DNA from: Candidatus Saccharimonadota bacterium
GTDB taxonomy: Bacteria; Patescibacteriota; Saccharimonadia; Saccharimonadales; UBA4665
Assembly: GCA_027459325.1 (NCBI GenBank)
Contig: DAIDIO010000007.1
Coordinates: forward strand, 1-47,249
Direction of reading: 5' to 3'
DNA length: 47,249 bases
The translations under genes were made by a program, and so were the position numbers. Of the stretch, positions 1-9,319 are shown in pieces (the first letter of the stretch is position 1; the number at the start of each line of letters is the position of its first letter). Under the pieces are notes generated by a model. That model was not told the DNA's origin. It did no database searches and was given only the letters and a program-made list of their open reading frames with translations.

Positions 1-2379
1 TTCTCTATTTACGAATCACCGGTGCAATCATCGGTCCCGAACTGGACAACGACGGGCGGTGTTAGCGGTTCGGACGTATACGTAAGTACAGCTGGAGTAG
101 GTGGTGGCGCACTGCCAGATCAGACAGATAAATCTGCTACCTATGCATATGATCCTACAACCAACACCCCGATATACTATTCTTCAACAAATGATTATGG
201 ATCAATCGGCTATGCTGGTGCTGAATCGATAAATCATCAATATGTCGGACCGGGCGCTCCTATTTCCTATACATTAAATTCCAGTCAATTTTCCTCTGGA
301 ACTGTTACATGGTATGCAGTCGTTTATAATATAGACGCCGCAGGCGATAGTGTCATTGATGGGTCAGATACGACAACAATAAGTTGTTACTCTAAAACTC
401 AACAACCACCGACCCCCGCTGTTTCATGTAGCTTAAGTCTCGATGCAGGCTCAGGTGTAATCGGCAGCTCATCTAATAATAATGTCGAATCTGGTAAACA
501 ATTCCAATATACCTTAACCATATATAATAATGATCCTAACTATGATTTAAATGACCCAGTTACGTTAGCCGATGGAGTTACTGTCAATTTATTTGCCAAT
601 ATAAGTTATCAGGGAGGGGGATGGGATAATGACGTAGGTAGCAGTATACCTTCGGGAACAAATCTGCCATTAGATATTACTTCTACAGCACCTAATGATA
701 CGAGTGCCTATCCAATAACGGCATATGTAGGATACAACGGCGCGTCAGGCAGCAATATAAGTGACACAAGCACGAATTACCTTGCCGCTTGTTCGCTCAC
801 GATCAACGACAACGCTGCATTTAACTCGACTGCAAGTACCGTAGTAACCTTACTAAACAAAAATAACCAACCAGACTCTCAAAATCCAGCTTATGTTCAA
901 AAAACTTACTACTATACCGTAACACCTTCTAACGGTGATGCATTCAGTTCTGGACAGTCCCTAAACTTTGTTACGATAAATGGTCAACTTTATTACGTAC
1001 CTTCAGGTACTTCTGTTTATAGCGGAACCCCTGCCGGGGCGCCCGATACAGGCATTCAAAATTACCCTAGCCCCTATACGCCATCGCCGAACTATACAAT
1101 AACTCAAAGCCTTAATGCGGGAGACGAGTTTTGCTTACAGGAAAACATATCTCCCGGCTATGGCTATGTAGGCCCTAATGGTTATATAGATCCGAGCGGT
1201 CAACCCGACCCTACATTTACCTCAGCTCCAACTAACTCAACAGATTTAGCCTCCTCTTGTAAAGGTGTAGTCAATGAGCCTTATGTCACCTTCACCGGTA
1301 ATGATGTTATTGGCGATACCTCGTTCGGCACAGTTTGTGGCCAGCCTAGTAATAGTGGAATTTATACAAACGGATCTGCCTCAGGTGGTAGTGCCTCACA
1401 ATTTGGCGCCGAAGCGGTCAGTCTCATCGAGGGGTTAACTTCAGCGAGCTTGCGAACCACTAGCCCAACAGGGCCTGAGGGGTTAACCTTTGCTAACGGA
1501 AGCGATGGCTCTGCAACAAGCTCCTCTCCTGATGGAGCTCTTTTAGGCGGAGATTTCGGATATAATAGCGGTGGCAGTACGTGCGAACCTGATTATTACG
1601 GAATAGATCAGCCCTTACAGAATAACGAAACACCTATGCCTGCAGATATTGACGGAGCTTTGAGTAGTGATGGACCGGCACCAACCTCTAGCCAATATCC
1701 AGGATATAATTATTACTCCAATAGTTCTATAACAATCGGTAATGGGGGCGGTGCTGTTTCTATTAAAGATGGCGCTAAAATAAGCCTTTTTGTTAGCGGT
1801 AATGTCTATATAACCAGTAACATAACTTTTGCAAACGCTAATAATGGATGGGGTAGCATATCAGACATACCTTCGTTTTATATAATTGCCAAAGGCAACA
1901 TTTTCGTTTCACCAAATGTTACAGAACTGGATGGTGTTTATATTGCTCAGCCAACCAGCTCTACTAGTAACAGCAGCGGAGTAATTGATACTTGTGCCAG
2001 CAGTGCAGGTCTATATCCTATAGATGAGTTATATGGTGATAATCCCGGCACTTTACCGGGGTGTAATCAGCAACTGACCGTTTATGGTGCTTTTATAGAT
2101 TCGGCAACAATATTAGATAGAAGCTTCAGTTCGCTCCGCTATAGTCGCCCTGGGGAGAATGATATTAGTTCGTATCCTGCTCAAAGTTGCGGTACTCCCG
2201 GGAAAGATGTGAGCAGTATTTATGCCAACCCGCCATATAGCTCAACATTTAGTGACTGTGCTGCTGAGGTGTTTGACTTCTCTCCCGAAATATATTTATC
2301 TCAACCGTCCTTCCAGCCGGCTAGCGGACCAGGTATTGGTAAATACAACTATATAACCAGTTTATCCCCAATACTTTAA
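1..2379 (+). CDS. Large exported surface protein, 5' partial
   Basis: The frame is open from the first base of the window, so the N-terminus lies upstream; a GTG at 22 is internal rather than a convincing start. The visible 790 or so residues are rich in Ser, Thr, Asn, Gly and Tyr, with scattered single cysteines (about a dozen), typical of a secreted beta-rich protein. The middle (around 130-270) resembles repeated Ig-like or DUF11-like surface modules. The C-terminal third contains stretches such as SLFVSGNVYITSNI and AKGNIFVSPNVTELDGVYIAQ-type text, suggesting a beta-helix-like region. It lies just upstream of another anchored protein and the pilus operon, so a role in cell-surface contact is plausible but inferred. 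No catalytic motif is visible. Confidence 0.75.
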   Translation, partial: FSIYESPVQSSVPNWTTTGGVSGSDVYVSTAGVGGGALPDQTDKSATYAYDPTTNTPIYYSSTNDYGSIGYAGAESINHQYVGPGAPISYTLNSSQFSSGTVTWYAVVYNIDAAGDSVIDGSDTTTISCYSKTQQPPTPAVSCSLSLDAGSGVIGSSSNNNVESGKQFQYTLTIYNNDPNYDLNDPVTLADGVTVNLFANISYQGGGWDNDVGSSIPSGTNLPLDITSTAPNDTSAYPITAYVGYNGASGSNISDTSTNYLAACSLTINDNAAFNSTASTVVTLLNKNNQPDSQNPAYVQKTYYYTVTPSNGDAFSSGQSLNFVTINGQLYYVPSGTSVYSGTPAGAPDTGIQNYPSPYTPSPNYTITQSLNAGDEFCLQENISPGYGYVGPNGYIDPSGQPDPTFTSAPTNSTDLASSCKGVVNEPYVTFTGNDVIGDTSFGTVCGQPSNSGIYTNGSASGGSASQFGAEAVSLIEGLTSASLRTTSPTGPEGLTFANGSDGSATSSSPDGALLGGDFGYNSGGSTCEPDYYGIDQPLQNNETPMPADIDGALSSDGPAPTSSQYPGYNYYSNSSITIGNGGGAVSIKDGAKISLFVSGNVYITSNITFANANNGWGSISDIPSFYIIAKGNIFVSPNVTELDGVYIAQPTSSTSNSSGVIDTCASSAGLYPIDELYGDNPGTLPGCNQQLTVYGAFIDSATILDRSFSSLRYSRPGENDISSYPAQSCGTPGKDVSSIYANPPYSSTFSDCAAEVFDFSPEIYLSQPSFQPASGPGIGKYNYITSLSPIL

Positions 2380-2453
2380 GGTGGCTAAAAGTATACTTAA
2401 CCGGAAATAATATAGTATCCTATAATTAAGCTTAAGGTGTAAAGAGGGATAAT

Positions 2454-3560
2454 ATGGCTGAGAATCAGGATAAGAACACAGGGTTCATAACAGAAGATAA
2501 AGTAAATACTGTAAGTCAGGGCAATTTTAGAAAAGACAGTAATTTTAAAAATGCCCTAACAAAACCTTACACAATTATAGCGATTGCAGCCGGAATAGTC
2601 GTGGTTATTATAATTCTCGTGATGGTAGCATCAAACGGCACAAAGGCTCCAACCGCTAATACCAGCTTTATTACCGACACCTGGACTGCAAAGGGCAACA
2701 ATGATAACTGGAGCACGGCAAGTAACTGGAGTAATGGAGTACCAAAAGATAACTATAAATTAGTATTCGATACATCAGCTAAGCCGACTAGTTTTAGCCC
2801 TTCAGAATCAAATGATAATCTTAGCAATTTAAGCTTTTATTCCGTCTCATTCATGAGTAGCTCTAAGACGGCAGAATTTACCCCTTTTGATATAACCGGT
2901 AATCCGGTAAATATTGCAGGCGGAGGAATAAGTATAAACACCAATTCGGATATTTCTATAAAGAAAGTTATTTTGGATTCCAATCAAAAGATAGTCGGTC
3001 GAGATAATCCACCTTCTGTCATTAATTTAGGGTTAGATTTAAATGGATACGCATTATCTACGCAAAACACAGTTATAGAACTCCAGAACTTAAGTTCTAA
3101 TGGCATGTTGAATGTTAACGCGGGAGAACTTGAATTCACTTCAACTAACAAAGCTAACAACTCTTTCAGCGGGCAAATAGTTGTCGGCCCCTTATCTCAA
3201 ATGTTATTAAGTCCAATAGGCCTGTCTCACTTACTTGGGACGGGTTCAATAGATATACAAAACGGCGCACAGCTACTCCTTAGGCTTAGCGCCGAAGCGA
3301 CTATACCCAATAACATAACACTTGGTAACGGTTCGTCTAGCATCCGACCGGTAATAAGGGGAGCAACGGATGTTCTTACGTCCTCTTCTAATAAGACTGT
3401 AACATTAACTTTGTCAGGTACAATTACCCTCGATAATGATGTATTCATTAACGGCGGGGAAGATAGTGGTTTAATACCAATAGCATATTCTTTAAAACAT
3501 AAGCCATCTGGAAAACATGTCTTAATTCCTGAAAACAGCAACACTAAAGTTATAGAATAA
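2454..3560 (+). CDS. Membrane-anchored protein with autotransporter-type beta-helix repeat
   Basis: A 368-residue protein with one transmembrane segment near residues 41-61 (IIAIAAGIVVVIIILVMV), preceded by a charged cytoplasmic N-tail, so the bulk is outside. Just after the anchor, residues about 83-105 contain NWSTASNWSNGVP, which matches the repeat seen in autotransporter passenger domains, and the rest is a Ser/Asn-rich beta-helix-like sequence. The start has a purine-rich Shine-Dalgarno (AGAGGG) and a TATAAT about 25 nt further up, so it is probably transcribed on its own or with the preceding gene. Function unknown; an adhesin or wall-surface role is inferred from architecture and from the pilus genes beside it. 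Confidence 0.7.
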   Translation: MAENQDKNTGFITEDKVNTVSQGNFRKDSNFKNALTKPYTIIAIAAGIVVVIIILVMVASNGTKAPTANTSFITDTWTAKGNNDNWSTASNWSNGVPKDNYKLVFDTSAKPTSFSPSESNDNLSNLSFYSVSFMSSSKTAEFTPFDITGNPVNIAGGGISINTNSDISIKKVILDSNQKIVGRDNPPSVINLGLDLNGYALSTQNTVIELQNLSSNGMLNVNAGELEFTSTNKANNSFSGQIVVGPLSQMLLSPIGLSHLLGTGSIDIQNGAQLLLRLSAEATIPNNITLGNGSSSIRPVIRGATDVLTSSSNKTVTLTLSGTITLDNDVFINGGEDSGLIPIAYSLKHKPSGKHVLIPENSNTKVIE

Positions 3561-3700
3561 TAAGTGCTAATGCTATTTATTTAGATATACTATAGTGATA
3601 GACTTAAAACAGTAAGGGTAAATAAAAACTAATACAGCAATATGGGTGGCAGTAAGATTAGTCGCAATAGATATAGCCAGCAATTTCAAAACGCTTATGG

Positions 3701-3706
3701 TATAAT
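3701..3706 (+). promoter_or_regulatory. Extended -10 promoter of the pil operon
   Basis: TGGTATAAT is a perfect extended -10 element with no recognisable -35 at the expected distance. It ends 12 nt before the pilM ATG; GGAG at 3708-3711 could serve as Shine-Dalgarno only if the start of transcription is very close, so the 5' leader is at most a few nucleotides. Confidence 0.6.
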
Positions 3707-3718
3707 CGGAGCTATATT

Positions 3719-4759
3719 ATGAATTCGCTATTTGGTGGGATATCTGATTTCTTCGGGTTAGATATAGGAACTACTGCTATACGTCTGGTTCAGTTAAGCG
3801 GTGGTAGCACAACAAAGACGCTAGTTAAGTATGCTTATGTCCCGGTAGACCCTAAAATAGCAGTTAGTGATTCGAAAATCGATCAGCAGAAATTAGCACA
3901 GACTATAGAACAGTTGATTAAGCAGGCTCATTTAAGTACTTCTAATGTAGCTGTTGGTCTGCCGTCTAATAAAGTATTTTCGTCTATTGCTGATGTTGAT
4001 AGAATGAGTGGCCATGATCTTGCCAAGGCTATACCTTTTCAAGCTGACGCTCTAATACCCACGCCACTTGCTGAATCAAAGATTGATTGGGCTCTCATTG
4101 GAGACTCGCCGGTTGACAAGACTAAACAGGAAGTACTGATTACAAGTGTTACTAATAAATACGTAGAGGACAGATTAGATATTCTTGAATCAATTGGATT
4201 GAACGTCATAGCCTTTGAGCCGGATAATCTGGCGCTAGCCAGGGCTCTTATAGGGGAAGAACCCCAGCCAGAGTTAATTATAGATATCGGGCACCGCAGT
4301 ACCGATATAGTAGTAGTTATGGGAACAGTTCCTCACCTGATGCGTAGTATACCTTCAGGTACAGATACCATTGTAAAGGCAGCAGTTCAGAACCTTAATA
4401 TCGATGAGAAGCAAGCCGAGCAGTTTGTGTTTAAATTCGGTATGAGCCAAGATAAGCTTGAAGGCCAGGTTGCTAAAGCTATATCAGGAACAATTGAGAA
4501 TATAGTTTCTGAAATTGAAAAATCAATTAATTTTTTCAATACCAGGTATAACGGAACCAAAATAGAGACAATTATTGTAACCGGCGGGGCATCAACCCTT
4601 CCTGAATTTCCCATCTATCTCGCTAATAAATTTGGTATGAATGTAGCAATCGGTAATGCCTGGAGGAACGTCAGTTTTACGCAAGACCGACAGAATGAAC
4701 TGCTTTCGGTATCATATCAATTTGGTGTAGCAGCCGGTCTCGCTGAGAGGTCTATATGA
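3719..4759 (+). CDS. pilM: Type IV pilus assembly ATPase-like protein PilM
   Basis: A 346-residue actin-like protein of the PilM family. It begins with the phosphate-1 motif DIGTTAIRLVQL (residues about 15-26), has the second nucleotide motif IDIGHRSTDIVVV near 190, and IIVTGGASTLPEF near 285, as in FtsA/PilM proteins. PilM sits on the cytoplasmic face and binds the short N-terminal tail of PilN to couple the inner-membrane platform to the motor. It opens the pil operon and its last codons overlap the start of pilN (ATGA). Length and motif order match the family. Confidence 0.93.
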   Translation: MNSLFGGISDFFGLDIGTTAIRLVQLSGGSTTKTLVKYAYVPVDPKIAVSDSKIDQQKLAQTIEQLIKQAHLSTSNVAVGLPSNKVFSSIADVDRMSGHDLAKAIPFQADALIPTPLAESKIDWALIGDSPVDKTKQEVLITSVTNKYVEDRLDILESIGLNVIAFEPDNLALARALIGEEPQPELIIDIGHRSTDIVVVMGTVPHLMRSIPSGTDTIVKAAVQNLNIDEKQAEQFVFKFGMSQDKLEGQVAKAISGTIENIVSEIEKSINFFNTRYNGTKIETIIVTGGASTLPEFPIYLANKFGMNVAIGNAWRNVSFTQDRQNELLSVSYQFGVAAGLAERSI

Positions 4760-5472
4760 TTCAGTTAAACCTTCTACCGGATGTAAAACTTGAATATATA
4801 AAAGCTCAAAGAATGCGCAGCCTTGTCACAGGCATTTCATTCGTGGTAACAGCAGCTGCCATATTGATCTTAGTTCTTACTTTACTTTTCGGCTTTGCGC
4901 AGAAGCAAAGAATTAGCAGTCTCAAAACCACTATCGCCGAGGAAGCTAACCAGCTTAAAAACAAGCCCGGTATAAACGATATATTAACGGTACAGAATCA
5001 GCTATCCAGTCTGAATACCCTCTATTCTCAGAGGCCGGCAGTCGATAGGTTATTTACCACCTACTTGAACGAAATAACTCCTGAAACGGCGTCGCTTAAT
5101 CAAATGCAAGTAGACTTTGCGACGGATTCTGTAACATTGAACGGCAGTGCAGATAGCATCGTTACTATCAATAAGTATGTCGATACTCTTAAATTAACTA
5201 ATTACAGTCTTAATAATTCCAGTAATACAACTCCCGCCTTTAAGAATATAGTTTTGGCCAGTTTCGGGGTAAATTCATCGGCTCAAAATCCCAATCAGGC
5301 AGCCAGTTTCAATATTACGCTTAACTATGATCCTAACATTTTCAACGTAGCAGAAAACGTAAAACTAGTAGTGCCTAACTTAGTTGTTACACATTATCAA
5401 CAGTCGGATTCGGCGAGCTTGTTTACTAATGCTCCTCCGGCCAGCACAACTAAAACTTCGGGAGGCAATTAA
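4756..5472 (+). CDS. pilN: Type IV pilus platform protein PilN-like
   Basis: A 238-residue bitopic membrane protein. The N-terminus MIQLNLLPDVK matches the conserved PilN tail (I-N-L-L-P) that docks in PilM. One transmembrane helix spans about residues 25-46, followed by a coiled-coil-like segment and a periplasmic-type or extracytoplasmic domain with a ferredoxin-like pattern. It overlaps pilM by 4 nt and is followed without a gap by the PilO-like gene. The C-terminal 70 residues are Asn/Ser-rich and longer than in E. coli-type PilN. Confidence 0.85.
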   Translation: MIQLNLLPDVKLEYIKAQRMRSLVTGISFVVTAAAILILVLTLLFGFAQKQRISSLKTTIAEEANQLKNKPGINDILTVQNQLSSLNTLYSQRPAVDRLFTTYLNEITPETASLNQMQVDFATDSVTLNGSADSIVTINKYVDTLKLTNYSLNNSSNTTPAFKNIVLASFGVNSSAQNPNQAASFNITLNYDPNIFNVAENVKLVVPNLVVTHYQQSDSASLFTNAPPASTTKTSGGN

Positions 5473-6150
5473 ATGGCGGGTACTGAAGTAATATCAAAAA
5501 GAGTAGCTATTACGAAATCAAACGCACGGATGGTGGCTATAGTAGGAGCTGCAAGTTTTGTAACTATCTTTTGTCTCATAGCCGCTAAAACAGCCTTAGG
5601 CCAAAATGAGTATAATACTAAAGTCATTGTAGCTGAACAGGCCTCTCATAATCAGCTACTTTCTGATACGTCTGCGTACAGTACGCTACAACAAAACTAC
5701 CAATCTTTTGAAGCTGATCAGACCAATATTATAGGTGGACAAAGCAATGGCACAGGTAATAACGGTGGGACTAACTCGAAACTTATACTTGACGCGCTTC
5801 CTCCAACATACGATTTTCCAGCGCTGGCTTCGTCAATCGAGGCTATACTTTCTCAACAAAAAGTAGACATAACCGGCATAGGAGGTACAGATAATCAGCT
5901 GACCGAGCAGTCAAATACAACCAGTCCGAATCCTTCCCCAGTCCCAATGGCATTTGATTTTTCATTAAGTAATATGAATTACACCCAAGTGGGCAGCTTG
6001 TTTACATACCTCCAGCAGTCGATTCGGCCAATCGCAATTGACAACATCAGTATTAGCGGTGGAGGTAACAATATGACTGTATCGGTCCAGGCACATACCT
6101 ATTACCAGCCCGGGATAAGCTTTAGCGTAACTCAGAAGGCGGTCCAATGA
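5473..6150 (+). CDS. pilO: Type IV pilus platform protein PilO-like
   Basis: A 225-residue protein with a single transmembrane segment at about 22-42 and an extracytoplasmic domain, in the position where pilO is found. Similarity is mainly architectural: short cytosolic tail, one helix, coiled-coil stretch, Gly/Asn-rich linker (about 90-110), then a domain carrying the pattern FSLSNMNYTQVGSLFTYLQQ typical of PilO/GspM-like folds. It would pair with PilN to form the alignment subcomplex. It follows pilN directly and its stop overlaps the next small gene by 4 nt. Confidence 0.75.
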   Translation: MAGTEVISKRVAITKSNARMVAIVGAASFVTIFCLIAAKTALGQNEYNTKVIVAEQASHNQLLSDTSAYSTLQQNYQSFEADQTNIIGGQSNGTGNNGGTNSKLILDALPPTYDFPALASSIEAILSQQKVDITGIGGTDNQLTEQSNTTSPNPSPVPMAFDFSLSNMNYTQVGSLFTYLQQSIRPIAIDNISISGGGNNMTVSVQAHTYYQPGISFSVTQKAVQ

Positions 6151-6398
6151 AACAAAAAGACATTGCACTTATCGTCGTAATTATTGTGATCAGTACTATA
6201 GTATCGATCTTCGTTTCTAATGCAGTATTCGGCGGCAAAAGCAGCAAAAATCAGACGGTTGAAACCGTCCCTAAAATTACCTCAACTTTTGAAACAAATA
6301 ATAGCCCAAACTATTTTCAGAATGGTTATGATCCTACGCAGCTTATCCAAATTGGACCAAATAATAATACAAATCCGTTTAAAGCCTCTTCTAACTAA
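6147..6398 (+). CDS. Small membrane protein in the pil operon
   Basis: An 83-residue protein with one N-terminal transmembrane helix (about 6-27, IALIVVIIVISTIVSIFVSNAVF) and a short polar, Asn-rich exterior tail. It overlaps the PilO-like gene (ATGA) and is followed by pilB 17 nt later. It sits where PilP-type lipoproteins lie in Gram-negative pil operons, but there is no lipobox and no sequence similarity that I can recognise. Probably a small platform accessory; function unknown. Confidence 0.7.
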   Translation: MKQKDIALIVVIIVISTIVSIFVSNAVFGGKSSKNQTVETVPKITSTFETNNSPNYFQNGYDPTQLIQIGPNNNTNPFKASSN

Positions 6399-6415
6399 AA
6401 GGAGGTACTTAAAAG

Positions 6416-8248
6416 GTGAGCGTATTACTGGCAGCAACCGAACAGCAAGTTACTGATGTTCTAGTTAGCAGTGGTGTATTGAGCCCAGAAAAGCTTGCCG
6501 CTGCGCGCTTGGCTGCTTCTAAAGAAAACCAGGCCCTACTAAGCTATCTTGTTAAAAATAACCTTATAACTGACGAGCAATTAACTAAAGCTAACGCCAC
6601 AATTAAGAAAATACCCTACGTTAATTTAACTTCAGCAAAAATTGATCCGAATGTCCTCAAATTATTACCCCCTGAAATAGCCAAAAGGTATATGGCAGTA
6701 CCATTAGGTGAGATGCAGCATAAGCTAGTAATAGCAATGCTCGACCCGAATAATATTCAGGCGGTGGATTTCTTAAGTAATCGGACAGGCAAACCGTTAA
6801 AGGTATATGCGGCTAGTGAAAATAGCATAAAGCAAGTACTAAATCAGTATGAATCCCGCCTGGATACGTCTGCTGGAAATATTTTCAGCGGCGACCTAGG
6901 CGTAGTACCACAGGACGGTTCTAACCCAGAGAATAAAAAGGATACAACCAAAGAGAACAAAGCCATAAAGACATTGGTCGAAGATTCTCCAATCAGTAAA
7001 GCTTTGTCGGCTATTCTGGAATTTGCTGCCCGCAATCGGGCCAGCGACATACACATCGAGCCAACTCAGAAGGACCTGCGGGTCAGGTGCCGAATTGACG
7101 GCGTATTAAGAGAAATAATGCGATTACCTAAAGAAACCGAGCCGGCTTTCATTTCTAGAATTAAGATTATATCTAATCTGAAAATAGACGAACATCGTAT
7201 TCCGCAAGACGGACAGTATACTTTTTCTGTGGAGGGTAAGGAAATCGATCTGCGTATAGCAATAGCCCCTATAGTTTGGGGTGAGCAGGTAGTTATTAGG
7301 TTGCTTGATAAGAGCGGAACTTCTCTTAAACTTGAAGATATGGGCTATGCTGGCCGCTCACTAAGAATGATCAGGGAAGGACTTAAACGGCCCAACGGCA
7401 TGATATTGACAAGTGGACCGACTGGTTCGGGAAAGTCAACGTCCTTATATGCATTATTACAAGAAATCAAAAACGTTGCGATAAATATCGTTACTTTGGA
7501 GGATCCGGTTGAATACAAGATGGAAGGCATCAACCAGATTCAAGTTAACCCTGAAGTTGGATTAACTTTCGCATCGGGATTAAGGAGTATTCTTAGACAA
7601 GACCCTGATGTAATCATGGTTGGGGAGATACGCGATAAAGAGACAGCCCAGTTGGCTGTCCAGGCGGCATTAACAGGACACTTAGTGTTTAGCACTCTTC
7701 ATACCAATAGTGCAGCAGGGATATTGCCTAGACTATTAGATATGGGGGTGGAACCATTTCTAATTGCCAGTACGGTCAATACCGTAATTGGACAGCGCCT
7801 TGTGCGCCGTATTGCAGATACCGGTAAAGAAACTTATCAATCATCAGAACCGGAAGCTCAAGCTATAAGGTCTACAATTGGCAGCCTTTTGCCTAAAACC
7901 GATGCAGAGAAAGCCTTAGCGGAACAGGACATTGGCTATAAAGACTTGCCCTTAGCAACACAAACCGCTTATACTTTAACTAAAGGAACGGATACACCCG
8001 ACAACCCAGGCGGTTTTAGGGGAAGAATGGGACTTTACGAGGTCTTTACTGTTTCAGAAGCTATACAAGAATTGATTATGCAAAAAGCCACAAGCAGTAT
8101 AATAGAAAAGCAAGCCAGAACAGAAGGCATGATTACAATGAGACAAGACGGTTACCTAAAAGTCCTAAGCGGCAGGACTACTTTAGCTGAAGTAAACCGC
8201 GTTGCCGCAGAAGATAACACCAGCCCAGAAGAAATGGAGCAAGCATAA
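6416..8248 (+). CDS. pilB: Type IV pilus extension ATPase PilB
   Basis: A 610-residue secretion ATPase. An N-terminal MshEN/GspE-N type domain (about 1-150) precedes the catalytic core with Walker A GPTGSGKST near residue 335, the Asp box, Walker B and the His box (LHTNSAAG). It powers pilus extension from the cytoplasmic face of the platform. The GTG start is supported by a strong Shine-Dalgarno (AAGGAGGT). An unusual point is that the tetracysteine zinc motif of PilB/GspE is absent: the expected CxxC pairs are replaced by RRIADTGKE and KGTDTPDNPGGFRGR. The stop overlaps the pilT start by one base. Confidence 0.95.
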   Translation: MSVLLAATEQQVTDVLVSSGVLSPEKLAAARLAASKENQALLSYLVKNNLITDEQLTKANATIKKIPYVNLTSAKIDPNVLKLLPPEIAKRYMAVPLGEMQHKLVIAMLDPNNIQAVDFLSNRTGKPLKVYAASENSIKQVLNQYESRLDTSAGNIFSGDLGVVPQDGSNPENKKDTTKENKAIKTLVEDSPISKALSAILEFAARNRASDIHIEPTQKDLRVRCRIDGVLREIMRLPKETEPAFISRIKIISNLKIDEHRIPQDGQYTFSVEGKEIDLRIAIAPIVWGEQVVIRLLDKSGTSLKLEDMGYAGRSLRMIREGLKRPNGMILTSGPTGSGKSTSLYALLQEIKNVAINIVTLEDPVEYKMEGINQIQVNPEVGLTFASGLRSILRQDPDVIMVGEIRDKETAQLAVQAALTGHLVFSTLHTNSAAGILPRLLDMGVEPFLIASTVNTVIGQRLVRRIADTGKETYQSSEPEAQAIRSTIGSLLPKTDAEKALAEQDIGYKDLPLATQTAYTLTKGTDTPDNPGGFRGRMGLYEVFTVSEAIQELIMQKATSSIIEKQARTEGMITMRQDGYLKVLSGRTTLAEVNRVAAEDNTSPEEMEQA

Positions 8249-9318
8249 TGAACAGCAACGGGCCAAGAATAGAAGTACTGCTAGACGAAGTTATTAAGCG
8301 CAAAGCCTCGGACCTACATATTCAGGTCGGGCTGCCACCTATGTTAAGGGTTGATGGAGCATTAACAGCGGTTTCAGGAGCGGATACTTTAACCGAAGAA
8401 TCTGTGGAATCATTGGTCTTCGCAATACTAGACGAAGATCAAAAGCAGATTTTGCTAAAAGATAAAGAATTTGACTTTAGCTTTTCATACGGTGACCTCG
8501 GACGGTTTAGGGTTAACGCTTTTCACGAAAGAGGTAATATAGCAGCCGCCCTTAGGCTTATTCCGAATGAGATATTAACAACCCAACAATTAGGCCTACC
8601 TGAGGTAATTGAAAACTTTGCCAATTATCCAAGGGGACTGGTGCTGGTAACTGGACCAACTGGTTCCGGTAAGTCAACAACTCTAGCTTCAATAATCCAT
8701 AAGATAAACGCTGAGAAGCCACAGCACATCATTACCATAGAAGATCCGATTGAGTTTACTCATAAATCCCAAAAATCGGTAATTGTTCAAAGAGAAGTGC
8801 ATTATGATACATACTCATTTAGTGCAGCATTGCGGAGTGCTCTGCGTGAAGATCCCGACGTGGTTTTGATTGGCGAGATGAGAGACTTAGAGACAATTGC
8901 GAGCGCCATAACTATTGCTGAAACCGGTCATCTAGTTTTTGCCACGCTTCACACCAATAGCGCATCTCAAAGTATTGATCGTATGATTGATGTCTTTCCA
9001 CCTCATCAACAGCCACAAATTAGGGCTCAGCTTTCGAATATTTTAATGGCTATAGTTTCTCAGAGATTAGTTCCTTCAATTGGAGGAGGTAGGGTGGTTG
9101 CAGCCGAGATACTAATTGCAACTCCAGCGGTTCGGAATATAATCCGAGAAGGTAAAGCACATCAGTTAGAAGCGGTTATTCAGACGGGCGCCGAATTTGG
9201 TATGCAGGGAATGGACAGAACCTTAGCCAATTTGGTACACGCTGGCACAATTACATACGAGGAAGCCAGAAATTTTGCAGTCGATGTTGATGAATTAGAC
9301 AGATTAATGCGGGGATAA
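8248..9318 (+). CDS. pilT: Type IV pilus retraction ATPase PilT
   Basis: A 356-residue hexameric ATPase of normal PilT length. It shows an N-terminal PAS-like part with KASDLHIQVGLPP, Walker A GPTGSGKSTT near residue 135, the Asp and His boxes (LHTNSASQ), and the retraction-specific motif written here AVRNIIREGKAHQ (canonical AIRNLIRE). Its presence predicts retractile pili, therefore twitching, host contact or DNA uptake. Start overlaps the pilB stop (TAATG), so translation is coupled; pilC follows after one base. Confidence 0.95.
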   Translation: MNSNGPRIEVLLDEVIKRKASDLHIQVGLPPMLRVDGALTAVSGADTLTEESVESLVFAILDEDQKQILLKDKEFDFSFSYGDLGRFRVNAFHERGNIAAALRLIPNEILTTQQLGLPEVIENFANYPRGLVLVTGPTGSGKSTTLASIIHKINAEKPQHIITIEDPIEFTHKSQKSVIVQREVHYDTYSFSAALRSALREDPDVVLIGEMRDLETIASAITIAETGHLVFATLHTNSASQSIDRMIDVFPPHQQPQIRAQLSNILMAIVSQRLVPSIGGGRVVAAEILIATPAVRNIIREGKAHQLEAVIQTGAEFGMQGMDRTLANLVHAGTITYEEARNFAVDVDELDRLMRG

Positions 9319-9319
9319 T

